Positions 26,550-32,451 of a stretch of 32,451 bases of DNA are shown here, piece by piece. Every line of letters begins with the position of its first letter. The first letter of the stretch is position 1. The stretch comes from Planctomycetaceae bacterium (GTDB lineage: Bacteria; Planctomycetota; Planctomycetia; Planctomycetales; Planctomycetaceae), in the NCBI GenBank assembly GCA_020850695.1, contig JADZEF010000375.1:1-32451 (forward strand), in the 5' to 3' direction. A model generated the notes under the pieces. That model saw only the letters and a list, made by a program, of their open reading frames with translations, did no database searches and was not told the DNA's origin. The translations under genes were made by a program, and so were the position numbers.

Positions 26550-27878
26550 ATGCCTCGCTCCGCGCGTTCTCTGTCGATCGTGACGATTCTGATCGTCCAG
26601 GCCGTCTTCGTCGTGGCGGTCGCGGTGTCGTATGCGACGCTGCCGCACGACGAGAAGACCGACCTCCAGCGCGATCTGCTGGGCCGCGACGTCTATCCGG
26701 CGACGCCCATCGAGCGGACAACGCCGCTCGTCATCGAACCGCTGTACGACGATCCGAACGTCGTGTCCGACGAAGAACTCGCCGGAGTCCTGCGTCAGCT
26801 GCAGCCGCGATTCCCTCGCGAGAAGATGAAGCCCAACTTCGTCGAGCACGCGCTCCGGACGTGGCGCGCCCGGGCCAAGTTCTCCGATCCGAAAGTCATG
26901 TCGGGCGCCGAGCTGGTCGAGGTCCTCGTCAACCACGGGCGCTACGCCAAGTCGTGGGACGACGGCACGGCCGATCGCACGCCGCTGCTCGAAGCCCGCC
27001 CGCACGGCATCGCCATTCGCATCGGCACCGATCCCAACGAATCGGTCCACCACGACCACTGGCTCGCCAGCCTCACCGAGGCCGGCGTTACGCTCGACAC
27101 GCCCATCTTTGCGCCGGGCCGCGTCAACGCGACGTTCAACGATGTCCTCCAGGAAGCCCTCCGCGACTTCCGCCTGGACGAACGCGAGACCGAGTGGTCG
27201 GCGATGGCCTTCGGACTCTGGATCGTCCCGCAGAAGAGCTGGATGACGACCGCCGGCCGCGAGATCAGCTTCGACATGCTGGCCCGGCGGCTCATCCGCG
27301 GCGACAAGCGGCACGGCGTCTGCAACGGCACGCACCGCGTCTACTCTCTCACGGTGCTGCTGCGGCTCGACGAGCAGTTCGACATCCTCAGCGATGAAGT
27401 CCACGCCGAGGTCTGGGCTCACCTGGAAAGCGTTCGCGACCTGTTGAAGGTGTCGCAGCTCGCAGACGGCCACTGGCCGACCAACTGGTCGAAGGGAGAA
27501 GAGGCCGTTATTGATCCGTTGAACGACCTCGACTACCGCAAGGTGATCGCCACCGGCCATCACCTCGAATGGTTGGCGATTGCGCCGATCGAGCTGCATC
27601 CGCCGCGCGAGCAGATCATCCGGGCGGCGAAGTGGGTCTCGGCGAACACCGTGGCCCGCACCGAGTCGGAGATTCTGGAGCGATACACGTTCTACAGCCA
27701 TGTCGCCAACGCGCTGTCGTTGTGGCGCAAGACAAACCCGCCCGACTACTGGATGGCATGGGAAGCCGCTCATCCCGGCACCGGGACGCCGCCGCCGGGG
27801 ACGCCTCCCGCGCCGCCGGCTCCGTCATCGCCCGAGGGCCCGAAACTCCCGCCGCTCCCCGCCGCGCCGGCCCCGTGA
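26550..27878 (+). CDS. Membrane-anchored protein of unknown function with proline-rich tail
   Basis: 442 residues from ATG 26550; no family name recognised. MPRSARSLSIVTILIVQAVFVVAVAVSYATL is a signal anchor. The body is mostly helical. HGVCNGTHRVYSLTVLLRLDEQFDILSD, LADGHWPTNWSKG and ATGHHLEWLAIAPIELHPP look like the repeated helical hairpins of an alpha/alpha toroid (the terpene-cyclase or prenyltransferase-like fold), which is a guess from pattern only. The last 40 residues are Pro/Gly/Ala-rich (PPPGTPPAPPAPSSP). It follows the membrane protein by 156 bases on the same strand, with an inverted-repeat element between. Its stop codon abuts the next repeat element. Confidence 0.65.
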   Translation: MPRSARSLSIVTILIVQAVFVVAVAVSYATLPHDEKTDLQRDLLGRDVYPATPIERTTPLVIEPLYDDPNVVSDEELAGVLRQLQPRFPREKMKPNFVEHALRTWRARAKFSDPKVMSGAELVEVLVNHGRYAKSWDDGTADRTPLLEARPHGIAIRIGTDPNESVHHDHWLASLTEAGVTLDTPIFAPGRVNATFNDVLQEALRDFRLDERETEWSAMAFGLWIVPQKSWMTTAGREISFDMLARRLIRGDKRHGVCNGTHRVYSLTVLLRLDEQFDILSDEVHAEVWAHLESVRDLLKVSQLADGHWPTNWSKGEEAVIDPLNDLDYRKVIATGHHLEWLAIAPIELHPPREQIIRAAKWVSANTVARTESEILERYTFYSHVANALSLWRKTNPPDYWMAWEAAHPGTGTPPPGTPPAPPAPSSPEGPKLPPLPAAPAP

Positions 27879-28168
27879 AAGTAGCCCTCATGCTCCGCAT
27901 GAGGTTAAGCCATCCGCGGAATCGATCTGGAACATCTTCCAGCGTGGATGGCACCCCACGCTGGGACGCGGGGGCTGCTTGCACCGCACGGCGGTCAACT
28001 TCTCGACGAGCGCACTCGGTAGGAGAGACACGAGTTGCGCGTCGATGGCATCACGGCAGTCCATTGTCTTGCCCAAGAGGCCAATCCGGGAGTGCCCTCA
28101 GCGTCTCCGTTTTTGCCGGGCCGATTCTTCGAACGGCTTAACCTCATGCGGAGCATGAGGGCTACTTT
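27878..28168. repeat. Paired inverted stem-loop element with GTAG/CTAC ends (BIME-like), copy B
   Basis: The 34-base arms (27878-27911 and 28135-28168) are perfect inverted copies. Each is AAAGTAGC, the stem CCTCATGC-TCC-GCATGAGG (27886-27904), then TTAAGCC; CTAC is at 28162-28165. The left arm begins on the last base of the preceding gene's stop codon. About 223 bases lie between the arms, holding a 9-bp hairpin (CCAGCGTGG / CCACGCTGG, 27939-27964) and no gene. Compared with copy A (5898-6021), stem positions 5 and 6 differ in both strands of the stem, so pairing is kept. Confidence 0.9.
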
Positions 28169-28248
28169 TGAACCGACTGGTGTGGTCAGCGGCTCTTCCG
28201 CGCGGTTAGAGTGAAGGCGTGCGGATCTGAGAGCGGTTTTCCGTTGAG

Positions 28249-29103
28249 ATGTTCGTTATGCGCCGTGTGCTGCTGCCGTGGATCACCCTGCTTGTCGTCG
28301 GGCTCGCGATTCCCTCGCGGGGCTTCTGCCAGGACGATGCCAAGCTGAAGAAGGTCACACTGCCCGCCAACAAAGGGAAGCTCCATCTGTATGTGCTGAT
28401 GGGGCAGTCCAACATGTCGGGCCGCGGGCAGATTTACGAGCGGGACAAGAAGCTCAACGACCATCTCATCACGTTGACGAAGGATGACAACTGGAAGCTC
28501 GCGTCCGAGCCTCTCCACTGGGACAAGCCGCCTGGCGTCGTCGGCGTCGGGCCGGGTCGAGCCTTCGGGGAAGCCATGCTGGCGGAATCGGAGGACATCG
28601 GCTACGACAAGGACGAAAAGGTGACAGTCGGTTTGATCCCCTGTGCCGAGTCCGGGTCGGCCCTCTCGCGCTGGGAAAAAGGGGGCGACCTGTATGGCCG
28701 CACGTTGAAGCGTGTCCGCCGGGCGATGAAGGACGGGACGCTCAAGGGCTTCCTCTGGCAACATGGCGAGACGGATGCCGCGTCGTACACCGCGGCGACG
28801 ACGTATGGCGATCGTCTACAGCGGATGATCGCCGACATGCGCGAGCAACTGGGGCAAGGGGACGTCCCGTTCGTCGCCGGCAAAGTGAGCCGGCTGCTGC
28901 CGCTCGATCGATTTCCCGCCACGGATCTGGTCAACTCGGGAATCGACGCGCTGCCGAAGCGCGTCAACGCGTTCGGCATCGTATCGACCGACGGGCTCAA
29001 CATGATGGCGGACGGCGTCCACTTTGATGGACAGTCGTCGCGGGTGCTGGGAAAGCGGTTCGCGGGAACGATGCGGGAAGTTCAGAAGAAGGCCAGGAAG
29101 TGA
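28249..29103 (+). CDS. Exported sialate O-acetylesterase-like protein (DUF303/SASA)
   Basis: 284 residues with a signal peptide (MRRVLLPWITLLVVGLAIPSRGFC). The SGNH-hydrolase-like motifs of the sialate O-acetylesterase domain are clear: VLMGQSNMSGRG with nucleophile Ser54, GVGPGRAFGEAM, the strongly diagnostic FLWQHGETDA, and DGVHFDGQSS with the acid/base pair. The family removes acetyl groups from sialic acids or from polysaccharides such as xylan, in the periplasm or outside the cell; the exact ester is unknown. Two in-frame ATGs exist, 28249 and 28258; the second gives a more typical signal-peptide start and has GAG nine bases upstream. Its stop overlaps the start of the methyltransferase (GTGA). 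Confidence 0.88.
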   Translation: MFVMRRVLLPWITLLVVGLAIPSRGFCQDDAKLKKVTLPANKGKLHLYVLMGQSNMSGRGQIYERDKKLNDHLITLTKDDNWKLASEPLHWDKPPGVVGVGPGRAFGEAMLAESEDIGYDKDEKVTVGLIPCAESGSALSRWEKGGDLYGRTLKRVRRAMKDGTLKGFLWQHGETDAASYTAATTYGDRLQRMIADMREQLGQGDVPFVAGKVSRLLPLDRFPATDLVNSGIDALPKRVNAFGIVSTDGLNMMADGVHFDGQSSRVLGKRFAGTMREVQKKARK

Positions 29104-30284
29104 CGGACGACGGATCGCGGGGAAGGTTGGAACTGATCGCCACGGCGGCCTTCGGGCTCGAAGCGGTGGTGGCGCGCGAGCTCAAGCAGCTCGGCTACGA
29201 CGACCAGCAGAGCGAGGACGGACGGATCACGTTCCGTGCGGACGAAGCGGCGATCTGCCGGGCGAACGTCCGCCTCCGCAGCAGCGACCGCGTGCTGGTG
29301 AAGGTCGGCTCGTTCGAAGCCCGCGACTTCGGCCAGCTCTTCGACCGCACGCGCGACCTCCCGTGGGCCGACTGGATTCCGTTCGATGCCCGGTTTCCGG
29401 TCCGCGGCCGCTCGGTCAAGTCGATGCTCCACAGCGTGCCCGACTGTCAGGCGATCGTGAAGAAGGCGGTCGTCGAGTCGATGCGCCGCAAGACGCGCAC
29501 CGCCTGGTTCCCGGAAGAGGGGCCGGAATACTCGATCGAAGTCAGCCTGCTGAAGGATCGCGCGACGCTGACGATCGATACGACGGGCGACGGCCTGCAC
29601 AAGCGCGGCTATCGCAAGCTCGTCGGTCCGGCCCCGCTGAAGGAAACGATGGCGGCAGGGCTGGTTCAGCTGAGCTACTGGAATCGCGACCGGCCGTTGA
29701 TCGATCCGTTCTGCGGGACGGGAACGATCGCGATCGAAGCGGCCCTCATCGGTCGCAATATGGCTCCAGGGCTGCAGCGTCCCTTCGCCGCCGAGCACTG
29801 GCCGCGGGTGCCAAAGAAGTTATGGGATGAAGCCCGCAAGGAAGCCCGCGGCCTGGCGCTGCCCCCGCTGCCCGAGCCGATCCTGGCCAGCGATATCGAC
29901 GAGCGCTCGCTCGACCTCGCGCGGCGGAACGCCGAGCTGGCGCGGGTGGCCCAGGACATCCGGTTCGAACGCCGCGACGTCCGCGACCTGAGCAGCCATC
30001 GCAAGTACGGCTGCCTGATCACGAACCCTCCCTATGGCGAGCGGTTGGGGGCCGATGCGGGACTGGAAGCCCTGTATCGCGACTTCGCGCGGGCCGCCCG
30101 CAAGCTCGACACATGGTCGACCTATGTGCTGACGGCGTACCCGCATCTCGAAGACGACTTCGAGCGGAAGGCCGATCGTCGCCGCAAGCTCTACAACGGC
30201 CGGATCGAGTGCGCGTACTACCAGTTCCAGGGGCCGCGGCCCCCATGGCAGGCGCCGCCCGATCGCCCTTCGTCTCAAAATTAG
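29100..30284 (+). CDS. THUMP-domain class I RNA N2-guanine methyltransferase (RlmL/YpsC type)
   Basis: 394 residues. The N-terminal part (about 8-160) is a THUMP RNA-binding region with its preceding ferredoxin-like domain. The Rossmann methyltransferase follows: SAM-binding motif IDPFCGTGTIAIEAAL (201-216), ILASDIDERSLDLARRNAE (261-279) and catalytic TNPPYGERLG (308-317). NPPY is the exocyclic-amine (m2G) methyltransferase motif. The DPFCGTGT plus NPPYGERLG combination matches RlmL and YpsC, which modify 23S rRNA. The protein lacks the second methyltransferase domain (RlmK) of the E. coli fusion. The start is GTG 29100, overlapping the esterase stop as GTGA, which implies translational coupling to an otherwise unrelated gene. 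Confidence 0.92.
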   Translation: MTDDGSRGRLELIATAAFGLEAVVARELKQLGYDDQQSEDGRITFRADEAAICRANVRLRSSDRVLVKVGSFEARDFGQLFDRTRDLPWADWIPFDARFPVRGRSVKSMLHSVPDCQAIVKKAVVESMRRKTRTAWFPEEGPEYSIEVSLLKDRATLTIDTTGDGLHKRGYRKLVGPAPLKETMAAGLVQLSYWNRDRPLIDPFCGTGTIAIEAALIGRNMAPGLQRPFAAEHWPRVPKKLWDEARKEARGLALPPLPEPILASDIDERSLDLARRNAELARVAQDIRFERRDVRDLSSHRKYGCLITNPPYGERLGADAGLEALYRDFARAARKLDTWSTYVLTAYPHLEDDFERKADRRRKLYNGRIECAYYQFQGPRPPWQAPPDRPSSQN

Positions 30285-30590
30285 CGGGCACGTCGCTCCG
30301 TGACGAAAATCGTTCCGTGGTTCCGTGACGCGAAGGTCGGCGGAGTCTCATGCCCCGACGCGTTGGGAAGGGCGTGATCGGAACTCTCGCATGACGACCG
30401 ACCACGCCCTTCGAAGACTCAGGGCGTGCCACCGGATGCTGGCTTCACATGAGGGAACCACTGGGCGCGGATCGCGCGTAATCCGCAATTGACCTATTTC
30501 CCTCAGGTCACGATCATCAGGCTCATCCGGTTGTCGCAGCCGTCCGAACCGTGCGTTTGACGACACTCTTTCCTTCCATCGATTGCCCGC
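30285..30590. other. Intergenic region with inverted repeat, upstream of exbD
   Basis: The main structure is an inverted pair at 30366-30381 and 30398-30413 (GGAAGGGCGTGATCGG and its near-inverse, 14 of 16 positions matching). It lies about 80 bases after the methyltransferase stop and could be a terminator stem, though no T-tract follows. The last 100 bases before exbD should hold its promoter; no convincing hexamers were found. Confidence 0.5.
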
Positions 30591-31040
30591 ATGTTCCACG
30601 GCAGCCGCTCGAACCAGGAAGAGCCTCTCTTCATCAACCTCACGCCGATGATCGACGTGATCCTCACGTTGCTCATTTTCTTCATGACGGCGTCGAAGCT
30701 GTATGACTGGGAAGAGCAGAAGCTCGACGTGGCGGTCCCGCAGGTGGGCAGCGCGCGTCCCCTTACGCAGCTTCCCGATGACGTCGTCCTGACGGTCGAT
30801 GCGACGGGGCAGATCGCCTACAACGGCGACGTGATGGACGCGGCCGAATTGAAGAAGCGACTGATCACCGCCCGCGAGAACTTCCCCGAGCAGGGAGTGG
30901 TCATCCGGGCCGACGGCCGCGCGACGCACCAGAAGGTGGCCGACGTGATGTCGGCCTGCAACGCGGCGGGAATCGGAAAAATCATGTTCTCCGTCCGCGA
31001 GACCGGGGGAGAAGTCACCGCGCCGCCGGCAGGGAAGTAG
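30591..31040 (+). CDS. exbD: ExbD/TolR-family biopolymer transport protein
   Basis: 149 residues: a short cytoplasmic N-terminus, one transmembrane helix (FINLTPMIDVILTLLIFFMTAS, about residues 15-36) and a periplasmic domain. The aspartate in the PMIDVILTLLIFF motif is the proton-pathway residue of the family. The periplasmic part, with VVIRADGRATHQKVADVMSACNAAGIGKIMFSV, is the standard ExbD/TolR fold. The family acts with ExbB/TolQ proton channels to drive energy transfer to the outer membrane. No ExbB/TolQ gene is adjacent in this window, so the partner must lie elsewhere. ATG 30591 gives the expected short N-terminus. Confidence 0.92.
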   Translation: MFHGSRSNQEEPLFINLTPMIDVILTLLIFFMTASKLYDWEEQKLDVAVPQVGSARPLTQLPDDVVLTVDATGQIAYNGDVMDAAELKKRLITARENFPEQGVVIRADGRATHQKVADVMSACNAAGIGKIMFSVRETGGEVTAPPAGK

Positions 31041-31358
31041 CGAGCCGATTTCGAGGCAATCGTCGACGGGTGGCTCGGGGCGGCCGGCACGTCCGGCAAA
31101 CCTCCCCCAGCATCCGCAGGCACTGGCACGGGAAGAGTTTGCGCCGCCGGAGCCACCGTGCGCCGGGGCCGAATTGGATCGATCTATTCGTCATCGGGGC
31201 ATCCCGCTAAGATCCGCCCCCCTTCGGATTCCGTATGCCGTGATGTCCTCCGCGCGCATCGCCCCCCAACCGACTCCCCCTGACTTCCTCGCCGCACGGT
31301 GCGGCCCCGGCGATGTGTGCGGACTGTCTCCGACGTTCCCTCGGCCCGGAAAACTCTC
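31041..31358. other. Intergenic region with GTGG-ended inverted repeat
   Basis: GTGGCTCGGGGCGGC (31070-31084) and GCCGCCGGAGCCAC (31143-31156) are inverted copies with one base inserted, again with GTGG/CCAC outermost. The 58 bases between them include another small GC-rich stem. No gene is evident; a promoter for the lipoprotein should lie in the last 200 bases. Confidence 0.5.
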
Positions 31359-31679
31359 ATGCGGCGGATTGGGTCTTACCTTGTGCTGGCCAGTGCGGTG
31401 AGCGTGACCGGGTGTCTGAACCCGATGACGACGCGCCTCCCCGAGCTTGCGCCGCGCGAGACCCGGAGCGAGCTGCGTTCGCTGGCCCGCCACGACCCGT
31501 TCCCCGACCCGGACCTGGGCCCCGACACGTTCGCCCGCCCGCGCGGCTTCGAGAACGAGCGCCCCGCCCCGCGCCGCCTCTACGAAGAGCGGCTGATGCA
31601 GGGCCAGCAACCCGAGTTCGCTCCCAACATGCCGGTGGCTCCCGCGGCAAGCTACAGCTATCCGAACGTCGTGCATTGA
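31359..31679 (+). CDS. Small predicted lipoprotein
   Basis: 106 residues, no family recognised. MRRIGSYLVLASAVSVTGC is a lipoprotein signal with the cysteine at residue 19 (lipobox SVTGC), so the mature protein should be lipid-anchored. The rest is Pro/Arg-rich and probably disordered, with many charged residues (RLPELAPRETRSELRSLARHDPFPDPDLGPDTF). ATG 31359 has GGA about eleven bases upstream and is the only start that gives the lipobox. It follows exbD on the same strand at 318 bases, so a link is possible but unproven. Confidence 0.6.
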   Translation: MRRIGSYLVLASAVSVTGCLNPMTTRLPELAPRETRSELRSLARHDPFPDPDLGPDTFARPRGFENERPAPRRLYEERLMQGQQPEFAPNMPVAPAASYSYPNVVH

Positions 31680-31907
31680 GCGGCAGTTATTGTACACCCG
31701 AGATATTGACGGCGACCGGGCGCCCTTGCCGTTTCTCTCGGGATCACCGCTGAGCCTCACCACGCGAAACGCGTTCGCGGGTTCGCTTGACTTGGCATGG
31801 TCCTGAGTACCGTGATGCCGTTGGCACTCGGGGATTGTCATTGACCGCGTGAATGGTACCCTTTGAGGAATGAATCTATCGACCGAGTTCATCACTCGAG
31901 GCTTGAG
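31680..31907. other. Intergenic region before the FGE/SUMF1-family gene
   Basis: No gene is seen. The sequence begins to look less GC-rich here than in the rest of the window. TTGAC occurs near 31787 and 31841, but no matching -10 hexamer at normal spacing was found, so no promoter is called. Confidence 0.3.
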
Positions 31908-32451
31908 ATGCGATACCTGCTTCCGTGGGTGCTGGGAATCCTGCTGCTTTTCAAGATGTTTATTACCGATGTCGAGGCGGACGATCGCGAGTACATCACC
32001 AGCTCTACGACCGGGATGCGACTCGTGCTGATTTCCAAAGGCGAATACTTGCGTGGAACAAGCGACGCCGAAATCGAACGGATGCTCCAGGAGAATCCGA
32101 CAGCAAGGCGAGAGTTTCTCGACGACGAACGACCGCAGCATCGGGTCAAGATCAGCAAGGATTTCTACTTGGGGCAGTATGAAGTCACCCAGTGGGAGTG
32201 GATGTCAGTCATGAGATCGGCACCATGGAAGGGTGAAGACTATGTCAGGGAAGGGAAGGACTATCCAGCAACATTTATTAGCTGGGACGACGCACAGGAA
32301 TTCTGCAGGAAGTTGAGTGAAAAGGATGGGCGAACCTATCGACTGCCGACGGAGGCAGAATGGGAATATGCTGCTCGGGGCGGCGCGGCAACGCGATATA
32401 GCTTCGGCGACAATGGAGAGAGACTCAGTGAATATGCCTGGTACACAGTGA
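31908..32451 (+). CDS. Formylglycine-generating-enzyme (SUMF1) family protein, 5' part
   Basis: Partial: open to the window edge, 181 codons seen. MRYLLPWVLGILLLFKMFITDVEAD is a signal peptide or anchor. The FGE-sulfatase domain follows: MRLVLISKGEYLRGTSDAE, HRVKISKDFYLGQYEVTQWEWMSVM, PATFISWDDAQEFCRKLSEKDGRTYRLPTEAEWEYAARGG and YSFGDNG. These are the standard landmarks of the fold (F..x..EVT..W, SWxxAxxFC.kLs, RLPTEAEWEYAARGG). True FGE oxidises a sulfatase active-site cysteine; many planctomycete paralogues only share the fold, and the catalytic cysteines lie beyond the window. Codon use is more AT-rich than its neighbours. ATG 31908 follows GCTTGAG. Confidence 0.88.
   Translation, partial: MRYLLPWVLGILLLFKMFITDVEADDREYITSSTTGMRLVLISKGEYLRGTSDAEIERMLQENPTARREFLDDERPQHRVKISKDFYLGQYEVTQWEWMSVMRSAPWKGEDYVREGKDYPATFISWDDAQEFCRKLSEKDGRTYRLPTEAEWEYAARGGAATRYSFGDNGERLSEYAWYTV

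Noticed and set aside
27912-28134. A small gene between the arms of copy B
   Set aside because: Open frames here translate to Cys/Arg-rich sequence with no start signal or similarity; the region contains a hairpin and no coding signature.

Overview
The window is GC-rich, densely coding bacterial chromosome and most resembles a member of the Planctomycetota (inference from gene content; no marker gene or rRNA is present). The main pointers are: a Ser/Thr kinase with the N-terminal extension typical of planctomycete kinases, joined to an extracytoplasmic beta-helix; Tat-exported Gfo/Idh/MocA and enolase-superfamily enzymes; an exported sialate-O-acetylesterase-like (DUF303) protein; a sulfatase-modifying-factor-like protein; and several exported proteins of no known function. 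No rRNA, tRNA, CRISPR array, prophage or complete insertion sequence was seen.

Layout. 1-4304: the tail of a truncated haemoglobin, archaeal-type phosphoglycerate mutase (apgM), then hemB (minus) divergent from a hydroxyacid-oxoacid transhydrogenase-like iron alcohol dehydrogenase (plus). Their shared upstream region is bordered by heptanucleotide repeats. 4590-8337: a Tat-exported mandelate-racemase-type enzyme and glutamine-dependent NAD synthetase. 8524-11686 (minus): three genes joined by two ATGA stop/start overlaps, encoding a DapA-family lyase, a 4-hydroxyproline epimerase and a DadA-like FAD oxidoreductase. Together they match the core of trans-4-hydroxy-L-proline catabolism. 11960-17808: a Tat-exported Gfo/Idh/MocA oxidoreductase, a small zinc-ribbon membrane protein, an exported alpha/beta hydrolase, an exported protein of unknown function, a Uma2-type nuclease-fold protein and an S24/S26-like peptidase. 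17843-20782: the kinase. 21489-24246: an M20 peptidase and a sarcosine-oxidase-like flavoprotein. 24804-27878: two membrane or membrane-anchored proteins. 28249-30284: a DUF303 esterase coupled by a GTGA overlap to a THUMP RNA methyltransferase. 30591-32451: a solitary ExbD, a small lipoprotein, and the start of an FGE/SUMF1-family protein that runs off the window and looks less GC-rich than the rest.

The most interesting signal is not in the genes. Many intergenic gaps hold inverted pairs of short stem-loops, usually just 3' of a stop codon. Two of them (5898-6021 and 27878-28168) clearly belong to one family: GTAGC, an 8-bp stem with a TCC loop, then AAGCC, followed by the same unit inverted. 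Stem positions differ between copies only as compensated base pairs. A third gap (22846-23048) holds three nested inverted pairs; in the middle pair three stem base pairs change together while a 12-nt loop is unchanged. This is the architecture of REP/BIME elements moved by REP-associated tyrosine transposases, but no such transposase gene is in the window. Related but sequence-distinct pairs lie at 6196-6229, 8379-8450 and 26411-26497, with a single unit at 4307-4329.
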